Source: Mesorhabditis belari (Eukaryota; Nematoda; Chromadorea; Rhabditida; Rhabditidae). Taken from it: 64,000 nt of DNA. Under the pieces are notes generated by a model. That model was not told where the DNA came from. It did no database searches and saw nothing but the letters and a program-made list of their open reading frames with translations. This document shows positions 54,705 through 64,000 of the stretch, piece after piece. Position 1 is the first letter of the stretch, and every line of letters starts with the position of its first letter. A program made the position numbers and the translations under genes. Location: NCBI GenBank assembly GCA_958450365.1, contig CAUEEP010000145.1, positions 372,001-436,000 on the forward strand, read 5' to 3'.

Positions 54705-57700
54705 CCTAATCATTATGTGGGTGGAATGTTTTATTTAAGTGAAGAAACGTGAAAAAAAGAGACGCCATAAATAAAAAAAATAATTCTTTTTTATACTTTT
54801 GAAAACCTCGAGAAAATAGCGCTTCATGTCACTAATCACTATGTGGCTGGAAAAACGTCAAAAAAAACCCCGGAAAGCCAAAACTTAAGTCTTTTTTCCG
54901 AATGTTTTATCAAAAATATCAAAAGGGGCACCAAAAATCTGTAAGCTTTTGCTTTTTTTGTGGTATAGAGATGCTTTCGAATAGTAAAGGTTTCATTTCC
55001 TTTGTCTCAGTTTAAGGATGATCTATAGCTTTGTATTCTAAATTCTAGATGAAGATCTCAAACTGGGAAACGAGATGTTTAATGATTTCAAGTGTTCTTC
55101 TGACTTTCAGTGCAGCTGTAAGAAATATCACATTAGATGAAAAAACACCGTCTTTCGCCATTCATGGAGAGCAAATCATCAAAAATGAGGTACAAGACAT
55201 TTAACTTTTATTGCCTTTAGATCATACAGCTTTTCAGGTCACGATCATCAGCAACACTGATGGCAATGTGAATTTCTTGATCGATCTCACCCAATCACCA
55301 TGTGATAATCAAAATCCAATCTGCTCCCAACCAATCCCATTCACCGTAAACGACGAATCTTTGGAAGACCCTGAAAATCAGACGGTGTACTGTAGATTTA
55401 CAATGTTTACAATTACAATTACATTATGATTATAACTAATGATTACAATTGATCTCAATAGGAAACTCTTTCAACTTCTCACCGATTTTCGAAACCGGGC
55501 CTAGCTACAAAAGAAATCTAAGAGACAAGTATTTTTTATTTTTTCGCCATCGGCCCTGGTTTACGAGAAAAACGTGGCTAAAGTTTTGACAATTTTTGGT
55601 AAATCACGACATCACCTTAAAAATGCGCCACAGCCGAGAGAACGAAAGGTAGCGTCGGCGCAGGGGGTATTAAGCGTGCTTTACTTATAAACGCCCTGGG
55701 AACGACAAAAATCGGTGGGCAACTTAAAAATGATTGAAATGATTGATAAAAAATCAAATCATTCATCTTTCATCCTTGCCCTCAGAAGATCGGCCACAAC
55801 ATTCAGGCTATTTTCAGAGCATATGGTGCAAAATGGCGTGCGCCATTTGCTAACTACTGCCGTTCTCATTACGTATTTGAAGCTGTTGATGAAGTGATCA
55901 TTCGACCAAAAATTGGCGTTTGCACGACGTTGTATGCGGTTTCGATTCGAGTCGAGAAATGGGTTGAAAGTTTGTTTTTGATGAACTGAAAAATGAAAAT
56001 ATCAACTAAAAGATCACAATTTCAGACTCATCCAAGGTATTTGTGATACCCGGTGGAGCGACTGAAGGTGGTGCAAACTATGATTGGTTGTTTGCTTTCA
56101 TCGACGTCAATACGGTTGCCACTTTGGTGCCCAATCCATCAAATTATACGTTGGTTTTTGGACGATTTTTGAATACATCTTTTTAGGGCAACTGGTCCCT
56201 ATAGCTTCATGAAGCCCGTCGCTCAAGATTTCTATTGGTCACCAGAATGGGACGTCGGATGTCCAATGTTTGTTGTGGGTTAAAAAGATGTTTTTTTAAT
56301 TTAGTTCAAAACAAGTTATTCAGCCAAACATCACTTGTCCTGTGGACACTCTTTTTGATGGATACGCTGGTGGGGATCCGGGAATCGCAAAACTTGAGGC
56401 ACATCATCTTGATAGTGGAACGTGAGTGAAGACATTTGTGTGCTTGTACTTCGCGTATACATGAGTCCACGGGAAAGCCCGATGCGTTGCTTGACAAGAT
56501 CAACGTAATCAATTGAATGATCAATTTTACTCTTTTCCAGATCACGGTGGATTCGTTTTTATTCGGGATCAACGGCGACAAGTCTTTTCCCCAAACAATC
56601 GTGCAGTTTTTGTCTCATTTTTAGGACAGCTGGTTTCGGTGAGTTCAGAGCTTATAAATGACAGAGAGTCATTTATAGTTGAGTTGAGTTGAGATCGTGT
56701 TTTTGCCTCTTTTCATATTAAAAATCTGAAACATTTTCAGCTCGTTGGATGGATCGGCTAACAATCTGGCCAGCTCCATACTATCCATGGATATTTGACA
56801 AGGAGCAACGAATGCAACTTGGGAGGACAGGAAAATCGTATCAACAAGAGAGCTATCTCAACTATGGGGTTAAGAACAATTGGGAATTACGTTTCTACAA
56901 GTTTCATTTCAGGGGGAGGGCTACAGAACCCCTTTTCAAGCCACACTGAAACAGGTTGTAGGTGGAACTTTTTGGTTTCGAACATACCCATCGGAAGAGG
57001 AAGTACCACGTGGTACTTGCTGGAAACACGAACCGACCACCAATAAAAAGTTTGTCTTAAAATTAGGTACCTATCTTTCCTCCGCAGCCTAGCTAGTCCA
57101 TAAGAATAATCTTTGAATTGAACCCTGTACTTCAGACGTATTTGATTAACTTTTAGTGTCTTTTCATTCCTAGAGGTCTTTGATTTACATTTAGTGTCTT
57201 TTAAGGCTCATTTTCTTTCAATTGTTGTTAATTTAGTCTTTAACTCCTTTGTTTTAGAGAGAACTTTCTATTCGTCGAGGTTTCGAATCGACAATCAAAC
57301 AGCGCTCAATTTGCACCAGAAATTGACCTACACTCCAAATATCTACCTCAATTATTTCGGGCTCTCGATTCGAGTCGAAAAATGGTCTGATGGTTGGGAT
57401 TTTGAAATGAAAACAGTTTTTTTTAAAGAATCTGAGTTTTGTTTTAGTTACGAGGGAAGTGTTGGTGATTCCTGGTTGGGTTAACGGTGGCCCACCCAAA
57501 ACTCTCTATCTTGTCGTGAAGGAGAATGTCACACCAATAGTGATCGTTTCGCCGGCCACCTATGTTAGGTTTGTGCATTTCAAAAGATTTAAATAAACAT
57601 TTGGTAGTCAATTTTAAACACTTGGTAACTATTTAACTAAAAGAAGAACCCTTAACTTTAATTTAGCAATGGGGTGGGTGGGTTTGCCCCGTTTTCATTG

Positions 57701-59627
57701 TTGAAACCGATTGGAAAGGATTTTATTGTGGATCCAGAAAATGTCAACTGTGAACTCTTCAAGGTTGTTTATCAACAAGAAATTAAAGAATAAGACAACT
57801 CAAATTTCAGTCTGATCTCACTTGTCCATCAAGCACCCAATATTCAAGTTTCGCCGGGGGTGATCCCGGGAAAACAGAAAATGAGTATTTTCTTGCTGAT
57901 GGAATGTTAGTTTGTTTGATTCATGAATTTAACTGTCATGTCTATTTCTTTCAAGAAATCTTTTAGCTCTGATGAATTGAAGATTCAAACAAGAGGCTCG
58001 GTCACTAGCTTGTTCACAAAAGACAAATGCAGCTTTTGTCTTCAATTTGATACAAGAAATGCGGGTAAGTGAAAAGAAAGCAAGACAATTTATTGACAAT
58101 TCGGCTCTTTGGTTTTTTAAGTAGCCCGAGCTTGAAGCCCTATAAATTTCTTCAGAAAAATCGAACATTTGATTCGGTTGAGAAAATTCAGAGATGCATA
58201 TCAATCGCTTCTCTACTTGGATGTCGCCCTATCAACCATGGCCAATTGATCACATCGAACAAGTTCAACAGGCATCTAAATGTCATGAAATAAAAGCAGA
58301 CACAAAAAATTATGTGAGAGTTTCAAATCGAATGCTAGAAATATGCCCTTGTTTAGCCATCAGATCTCAAACCAAATTTGACAATGGAATTTCAAAGGTT
58401 TAAAGGTGGAAACTTGACTGTTCGAGGATTTTTGTCACCGAATGACTCGACTTGCTGGAACAATAAACCAAATTTTGAGAAAAAGTAGTACATCCTCTGG
58501 GTTTTCTTTTTGCAACAAATTTTCAGCTTTACAACAATGCCAGAAAAGGGAGAAAAGTTTTCTTTAGAGGCCACTTGTGTACAAGTAAGAGATTTATTGT
58601 GAGGAAACAGTTTTACAGAAAACTTTCAGGCAATTTGGTGCCCTGAAAACCCGGTTCCTGATGTTTATGGATATCAAATGACGATCAGCGAAGATTATTT
58701 GAGTACATTTGAAACGACAACAACACAAACAACAATATTGCCGACTACAACTACCACTGCTACAACGACAACGATAACAACCGCTGAAACGACAACAACG
58801 ACGGTGAGTTTATTATGTCCCGCTGAAGCTCGAAGCTTAACTCAAGCTAATCTATGCCCAATTCAGACCACAGCTACTACGACGACTTCACAAACAACTT
58901 CTAAAGAAACAACAACAGGTAGTGTTAATTGCATTAGTTTCACATAACGTTTACTACCTTCCTACAACATTTTTTCTCAACTTTGCAACTCTGATACAAA
59001 ATGCTTTCGTTTTAGCAAAAGATAAACCGAAAAACATCTTTTCACGCTATAAATGGGAATGGATCGGTGCTGGGATTGCGTTGATTGTTGGAATTGGAAT
59101 CATTTTGATCATTGTCTTGGTTCGAGCCTGGTAATTTGATTACAGTTTTTGGTGAAATGAAATGAATTCCAGCCGACGTCCACCCATTGTTTCGTCTGCT
59201 TTCAATCTTAATCTAAACGTGAACACAAATGATATGGAACGGGTAGTAGCTAATAGACTTTTTTCAATTTCCAAATGAGAAAAGTTTAGGCACAACACAA
59301 AAGGTCACAAATCAGATTTTGATAACTGAAAATGAAACTTGGCTTATTGAATTTTAACCATTACCACATCATCATTTTTAAAAGAACTTTATCATTGTCA
59401 TTGTTTTTTGCATCTTCTTGTTTAATCTTTGGCCTTTACTGAACTCTTTTTGAAACATTTGATAAAGTATTTATTTACATCAAACGAATAAATTATTAAA
59501 ACCCTGATTTTAAAAAAAAACAATTATAATTCAGCAAATCGAAGTGAGCTTATTTACAGTCCAGAGAAGCTGAAATCATCCGAATCGATTGAAATCAAAG
59601 TTTCTATTTCATCACATCGTAAACAGC
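54705..59627 (+). repeat. Right arm of the large inverted duplication
   Basis: Inverted copy of 35010-53010 without the Tc1 and with a short Thr stalk. The outer boundary is where the kinase-tail match (complement of CCAATCGATTCGGATGATTT) ends at about 59627. The inner boundary is at CCTAATCATTATGTGGGTGG, about 54705. Confidence 0.93.
55049..59134 (+). CDS. Membrane-anchored surface protein with short Thr stalk (right-arm copy)
   Basis: Start at 55049 (MKISNWETRCLMISS, signal peptide). Exons at about 55049-55189, 55238-55384, 55786-55969, 56026-56149, 56187-56274, 56324-56421 and on to 59134. Two tandem copies of one domain can be aligned: IRVEKWVE / IRVEKWSD, VFVIPGG / VLVIPGW, FMKPVAQDF / LLKPIGKDF, ITCP / LTCP, YAGGDPG / FAGGDPG, TSLFPKQSCSFC / TSLFTKDKCSFC, then IWPAPYYPW / TWMSPYQPW. 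The stalk (ETTTTQTTILPTT...) is only about 50 residues, split by one intron. One membrane helix (WIGAGIALIVGIGIILIIVL) and the tail VRAW end the protein. The join before 55786 is unresolved. The domain is not one I recognise. A plasma membrane glycoprotein facing outward is likely. Confidence 0.75.
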
Positions 59628-59634
59628 AGTACAC

Positions 59635-60095
59635 CGATTGGGCTTTGCAAAACTTTGCATAATTTTAGGGATTTCCCGACACATTTTCAAAGCAAAACGT
59701 GAATCTCATGCGTCATGCTTAAACTGATTTATCTCTTTATTGCCTTTAAAAACCCTTCATATCAAAAGAGTTTCACAGAAATCATTTTTAAAAAGTGATC
59801 TATGACATTTTTTTCATTTAAACTCTAGTTTTTAGTGGTTCTCTTTTGAATCTTTTGAAATCAAAAGCATGAATTTGGTCTTTTGATCGCGAACGAGCAA
59901 AGATTCAAGCGACTTGTTAAAAGTTTTTATGCGATGCCTTCAAAGTGTGTATTGCCATTCTTCAAAGGTCTTATTGCCATAGCTGGACGAAGTTTGAAAT
60001 GAAAAGACGAATGAGGAAAGATTTAAGCTCTAATTTCATTCAAGTTGTAAAAGTTTTCGTATAAAAGAACGTCTCAGATCAGTTTCCCATCATCA
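59635..60095. other. Intergenic; upstream of the truncated lectin
   Basis: No gene. Contains the CATAGCTGGACGAAGTTTGA block (59978-60004) shared with the upstream region of the 24.9-kb lectin gene. Confidence 0.5.
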
Positions 60096-60100
60096 AAGCA

Positions 60101-60344
60101 ATGATTTCTAAAGTTCAACATAAGACTTTACTCTCATTCTTCCTACTTTTACTTTGTTTTGAACAGTTAGTTGCATCGAAATCCTCATCCAAAGAATCCA
60201 AAGAGTCTAACTCAAAGGAAAACTCTCGTGAACACACTCGGAAACCGTTCTCAACTAGACCTATTACTCCGACTGTTTCCCAAAGTCCACTAATCTGTCC
60301 ACCCGGATGGCTTTACTTCTCAAAAACACACAGCTGCTACAAGG
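60101..60344 (+). pseudogene. Orphan first exon of a C-type lectin paralogue
   Basis: MISKVQHKTLLSFFLLLLCF is a signal peptide. It is followed by a Ser/Lys/Glu tract (SKSSSKESKESNSKEN) and the start of a lectin domain, CPPGWLYFSKTHSCYK, then a splice donor (AAG-GTTCTT), exactly the layout of exon 1 of the 24.9-kb gene. No further lectin exon follows: after 60420 comes TIR debris and then a gene on the other strand. It is either the relic of a truncated duplicate or, if spliced elsewhere, a very short secreted peptide (it reads on to 60418). Confidence 0.75.
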
Positions 60345-60479
60345 TTCTTTCTTTAAACATGTACAAGCTCAGTGCTTGTTTAGGGTATATAAGAGGTTTA
60401 GAATTACACTTTGTTTAGTGTATATAAGAGGTTTAGTGAATTTTCGAAAATTTTCGTGAATGCAAATAATAAAAGATCG

Positions 60480-60575
60480 TCTTGAATAGAAGACCGGCCT
60501 CGAATAGAAGACGGGGTCTAGGGGGTGATTGAAAAAAAATCGAACCCGGTCTTCTATTCGAGTAAATACGGTAAA
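60480..60575. mobile_element. Fragment of the foldback family (AATAGAAGACCGG ends)
   Basis: CTTGAATAGAAGACCGGCCT at 60480 and CCCGGTCTTCTATTCGAGTA at about 60546, ending AAATACGGTA, match the arms of the 4046-4333 foldback element. A short or deleted copy between the lectin relic and the deubiquitinase. Confidence 0.6.
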
Positions 60576-60583
60576 TTAAAAAA

Positions 60584-62520
60584 TTAATTGAGATGAAAAT
60601 GCTTTGGCGACCTCCTGCGATATACAAGCATGTAGGGAGATGAGGCTTTCAATCGGTCATCTGGAGGATTTCTCTCCGAAACGCACGAATCATTGAATTC
60701 ATACCTAAAGTTCTTATTCATTGATCTGTTAAAATTAATATCGTACCATTTGCCATTTGGATTGATCGCACTTGCTGTATAGTGACCACCCCCCAATCCT
60801 CCACTGTGATGCGACATTGCAATAAGATCATCTTGAACATGTTCATGCAATGTATTGGCCAGCTTATCGTTTAATTCGAAGCCACTGAAAATGCTATAAG
60901 CACTACAAAATAACCAAGTGCTTACCGCACAGGAATCTCGACTTGAATATCAATCTTTTCTCTGTTCCAACAAGTGTAAATGAAACGCTTCAGATGAATG
61001 ATTAAAATCTACATCAACTTGATTTTTTAAAACGGTCATGACCCACCTCGGGAAGTTTCCAAAGATCAAGCTTTTTCATGGCTCGCTGATGAAGCCAATC
61101 TACATGCAACTTTATTGGATAAATTCGGTAGGTTCAAGGATCAAACATTCTGTTGAAGTAGAACTACTAAATATTACAATTAATCAGAGTCACTCATTTT
61201 AGCTTCTTGTCAATGGTTTTCTTCTACTTGAATGGATTGTCTTCACTATCGTCAAATTGCAAGACTATTGGTTTATCTAGTGGTTTTTAGAGCCTGTAGA
61301 TTGAAGCACATAGCATGAACTTAACAGCGATTTCTAGGAATTCATCATCAGCCAACCAGGAAGTACACCTTGGGCAGTACCTAAAAACCAAATAAATTAA
61401 AGGAATTTTGGTTCAACCAGCTGTCTTGTCCTCCCAACTGTTCTTCTTTGGTGAAAAGATCAATGCATTCTTTTAGATGAATATCTGTCGGGATCGGAAC
61501 CGAACATTCGCGCTCAACTTCAGTCTTAAAACTTGGGTTATTTAAATCCTCAAAATCCATTTTACTTTCCCGCCTTCTGATTGAAGGTCTTCGTCTTCTG
61601 ATTGTTGGCTAGTTTGCCAACGAAGAGTAAGGCTGCGTATACCATTAGTTTCTTCAGTAAACGGCACAAAAGCTCCGTCTTTCTCAACCAAAACCTAAAA
61701 AATCATTTTGTCCTTTTGTCTTTTCAAATCATCTTTTTTCTTTTTGGACTGCAAAGACTTTTCTCAAGACTAAAAAATCAAAGCCGATTACGCAAGAAGG
61801 CAGACTAGGGCGCTCTCAAATTGCAAAAGAGTAGAAGATAAGGTCATTTGGTCTAAGCAAATAAAATAGTCTCTCTATTAAAATTGACAAAAAGCCGAGA
61901 ATTACGCAAAAGTCTAGCCGTGTTCTTAAATTTTTGTTATTTTAGGAAGCCATTCTAGAGCATAGCTCTTACAACAATCACAAAGTGAACATCAGCGCCA
62001 TTACAAGACCCCATTGTAAATTCTTGTACAGGGTCAAGATGATTATGCTTTTACAACGCGGAGCCAGACCACCTGCGGCAAAGTTCCTCAAAAGCGAACA
62101 AAAATTACCTCATATTGAAGAGCTTCCTTATCTTCGTCGGTAAGAGTTTCTTTGAAAAACTGCCTTTTCACATATGGTAGAGCAACCGTATCAATTCAAT
62201 TCCTAAAAGACAAAAGTCAAAAATTTCTAGCCGAATGAATTTATTCTTACTGATTGACTTGATAGGAGTCCGAAAGGCCAAGGACTAGAGGTACTGAAAG
62301 TGAACGATTGCCATTGGCTGATTGATTCTTCACGACCACAAACGACTGGCAAGAAGGATCTAAGCAAAACAAAATCTTTTATATGTGCTACTCGCTTACC
62401 AACGATTGAAGCATAAATTGGAGATAACGACGGAAAAGTTGAAATTCTTTCTGGGTAAACATAATCTTCGCATTTAAGGACCTTCACATTGTCATAGGAG
62501 TCAAAAGTATACATAATAAT
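60584..62520 (-). pseudogene. USP-type ubiquitin hydrolase, 3' part only
   Basis: Exons on the minus strand give RSLSVPLVLGLSDSYQVNQ (about 62.3 kb), LVEKDGAFVPFTEETNGIR (61.6 kb), DIHLKECIDLFTKEEQLGGQ, a 14-nt exon (61367-61380) making WYCPR, then QRAMKKLDLWKLPE, ILIIHLKRFIYTCW and RGFELNDKLAN. The last exons hold the catalytic His box MSHHSGGLGGGHYTA. A 42-nt intron (60705-60746) yields KWYEFNDSCVS and the end PYMLVYRRRSP. This order fits the C-terminal half of the USP4/11/15 type, enzymes that remove ubiquitin. The second Cys of the zinc ribbon (WYCPxC) is Tyr. I find no exon with the catalytic Cys box (NLGNTC type) before the divergent receptor gene starts at 62969. It is either truncated or uses exons I cannot see. 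Confidence 0.75.
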
Positions 62521-62529
62521 CTAAACATT

Positions 62530-62965
62530 TCAAATGAAAAGCAAAAAATCAAATAAACTTTGCCTTGGAATCATCTTCTCGAAGTTCGAAATTACCCAAA
62601 ATCACGAGATTACCCAGAATCAAAAGACTACTGTTGCATCAGCTACCGTAGTCTTCTGCGGCTTGATTTTCATAGAGAACTAAAATAATTTGATTTAAAC
62701 TTCTAATACCTAATTATTTATTTCATTTTGGCACAAATTCAAACAGTGGCTGGACTTAGCCTTATACTCTCTATGTGACCTCAATGGGCTGTTTACCGGT
62801 GCATCTGCGGGCTCATTGCGCCATTCCCTGACCGTCCGTGAGGGGATCCTCCTTTACCCAGAGCTCTTTGCCAAAAAGGGCGGGATTTACCGATAGAGCC
62901 TCAGCCTCAGCCTCAGCATTCCCTTGCACTTGCAAAAAAGCTTGCTTTTTGACAAAGTGTTCGAT
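62530..62965. other. Intergenic between the USP and receptor genes
   Basis: Divergent gap of about 450 bp. 62740-62935 is less A+T-rich and has a CTCAGC triplet run. No catalytic-Cys exon of the USP gene is recognisable here. Confidence 0.4.
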
Positions 62966-62968
62966 AAA

Positions 62969-63990
62969 ATGTCTAATAATTTGGTTATCATTGAAAGTAC
63001 TCCTCCGCGTCAACGTGTGAAAGGTAACTTACTCATTGGTATAATCTAAGACTCAACGTTCTGATATTTCATTCTTTATCGAGATTTTAGCTACGCCTTA
63101 TCTACCATCTTACATGGAAGATGGCCAGTTATGCATGGTTTGTGGTGATGTGGCAACGGGACTTCATTACCGGTAAATTTTTCGTATTTTGGACTAATTT
63201 GTGATACCGAAGGTAAAACGAAACAAAACCCAAAATGTTCAAATTCAGGGCTATCACCTGTGAAGGATGCAAAGGGTTTTGGCGCCGCACCGAACAACGA
63301 CGCCTCACTTATGTTTGCAAAAACAGTGATCAGAATTGTCCCATCGATAAAAATAACCGGAACTATTGCCAACGTTGCCGCTACAATAAATGTAAAGCTG
63401 TTGGAATGAGTTCAGACTGTGGGTTTTCTTAGAAGTATTTTCAGAAAACTTTTTTAGTGGTCTTAAATGAAACCGAACGAGCTCAGAAAAAAGAGTTGAT
63501 TAAAGAAAATCGCGAGAGACGTGTTGTCGAAGACGTTTTGACAACTCTCAAAGCACCTCATTCAAATCAACAACAAAAGGTAGCTTGTAGCTGTAGATCA
63601 AACCATTACACTGTATCTAGGAAATGTTTTCTTTGATCGAAACAGTGACCCGTTCTTACTGTTCACACATACACCTCCCGATCTCTCGACCAACTGATAT
63701 CCTTTCCGAAAAGGAGAGCTACATTGAATTGATCAGATCACTGGTTCGCCGAGTTCACAGCTTCTCAGATGGTTTTGAAGCTATCGGAAAGGTACAGAAT
63801 TTTACGACACGACAAATCTTACAACTAAATTAAGCTCAATCAAATGACACAGGAATTTTTTCTGAGAGCCTCAATGCTTGAAATCCATGTTCTCAAATTT
63901 GTGACACTATTTGATCCTGCAACCAAATGCTTACATCCATCGAAAGACGAAGCAATTTATTTAGAAGATCTTGAAGACGCAATTGACGAA
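62969..63990 (+). CDS. Nuclear hormone receptor (5' part; continues past the window)
   Basis: Exons 62969-63023, 63091-63172, 63249-63418, 63458-63579, 63621-63791 and 63853-63990 join in phase. The start is [18 protein letters not shown]. The DNA-binding domain begins [14 protein letters not shown], has the P-box [11 protein letters not shown], then [11 protein letters not shown], and ends [16 protein letters not shown], with all eight zinc Cys present. P-box and flank are closest in pattern to thyroid-receptor-like NR1 receptors (CEGCKGF.RRT), with Trp in place of Phe. A charged hinge ([16 protein letters not shown]) and the start of a ligand-binding domain ([18 protein letters not shown]) follow. 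The last donor is at 63991, so the rest lies outside the window. A nuclear transcription factor; ligand unknown. Confidence 0.9.
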
Positions 63991-64000
63991 GTAAGTTGCT

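Noticed and set aside
55049..59134. Calling the repeated ectodomain a CUB or CUB-like domain.
   Set aside because: The landmarks do not match the Cys and aromatic pattern of either family as I know them.

Overview
The window looks like nematode nuclear DNA. It is A+T-rich, introns are short (often 37-60 nt) and end in TTTTCAG-type acceptors. The gene families fit: expanded C-type lectins, F-box-like proteins, papain-type proteases, a nuclear hormone receptor, and Tc1/mariner transposons with TA target duplications. No species can be named. All exon models are hand-read from splice phase and paralogue comparison.

Layout. 1-7.4 kb holds no clear host gene. It has a degenerate mariner with terminal inverted repeats (TIRs), a nest of TACCG...CGGTA mini-elements inside a segmental duplication, 33 copies of a 10-bp repeat, and a duplicated last exon. 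7.56-13.52 kb (minus) is a 22-exon papain-family (C1A) peptidase with two copies of an extra cysteine-containing C-terminal domain and one apparent frameshift. 14.5-20.1 kb has a deleted mariner, a clean 7-exon gene for a small secreted cysteine-rich protein (16.2-18.2 kb, plus), minisatellites, tRNA-like pieces and a TIR element carrying a reverse transcriptase scrap. 20.1-23.2 kb holds two F-box-like paralogues on the minus strand, one frameshifted. 24.9-28.7 kb (plus) is a secreted protein with three C-type lectin domains. 28.8-35.1 kb is a tandem, partly decayed protein-kinase locus invaded by several elements.

The main structure is a large inverted duplication: left arm about 35.0-53.01 kb, right arm about 54.705-59.63 kb, around a 1.7-kb spacer. 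Each arm carries the same gene, transcribed away from the spacer. It has a signal peptide, two copies of an extracellular domain I do not recognise, a Thr-rich stalk, one C-terminal membrane helix and a short tail. In the right arm the stalk is only about 50 residues. In the left arm it has grown to about 3,600 residues in one exon of about 11.2 kb, made of 15-bp units with 687-bp higher-order repeats and interrupted by one TGA. A Tc1 with IR/DR ends entered the left arm after the duplication, and a mini-element later entered the Tc1.

59.6-64 kb has an orphan first exon of a lectin paralogue, the 3' part of a USP-type deubiquitinase (minus), and the 5' part of a nuclear hormone receptor running off the window (plus). 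The genes form no operon or pathway. The theme is secreted or surface proteins plus signalling families, reshaped by duplication and by at least eight transposon or mini-element types.
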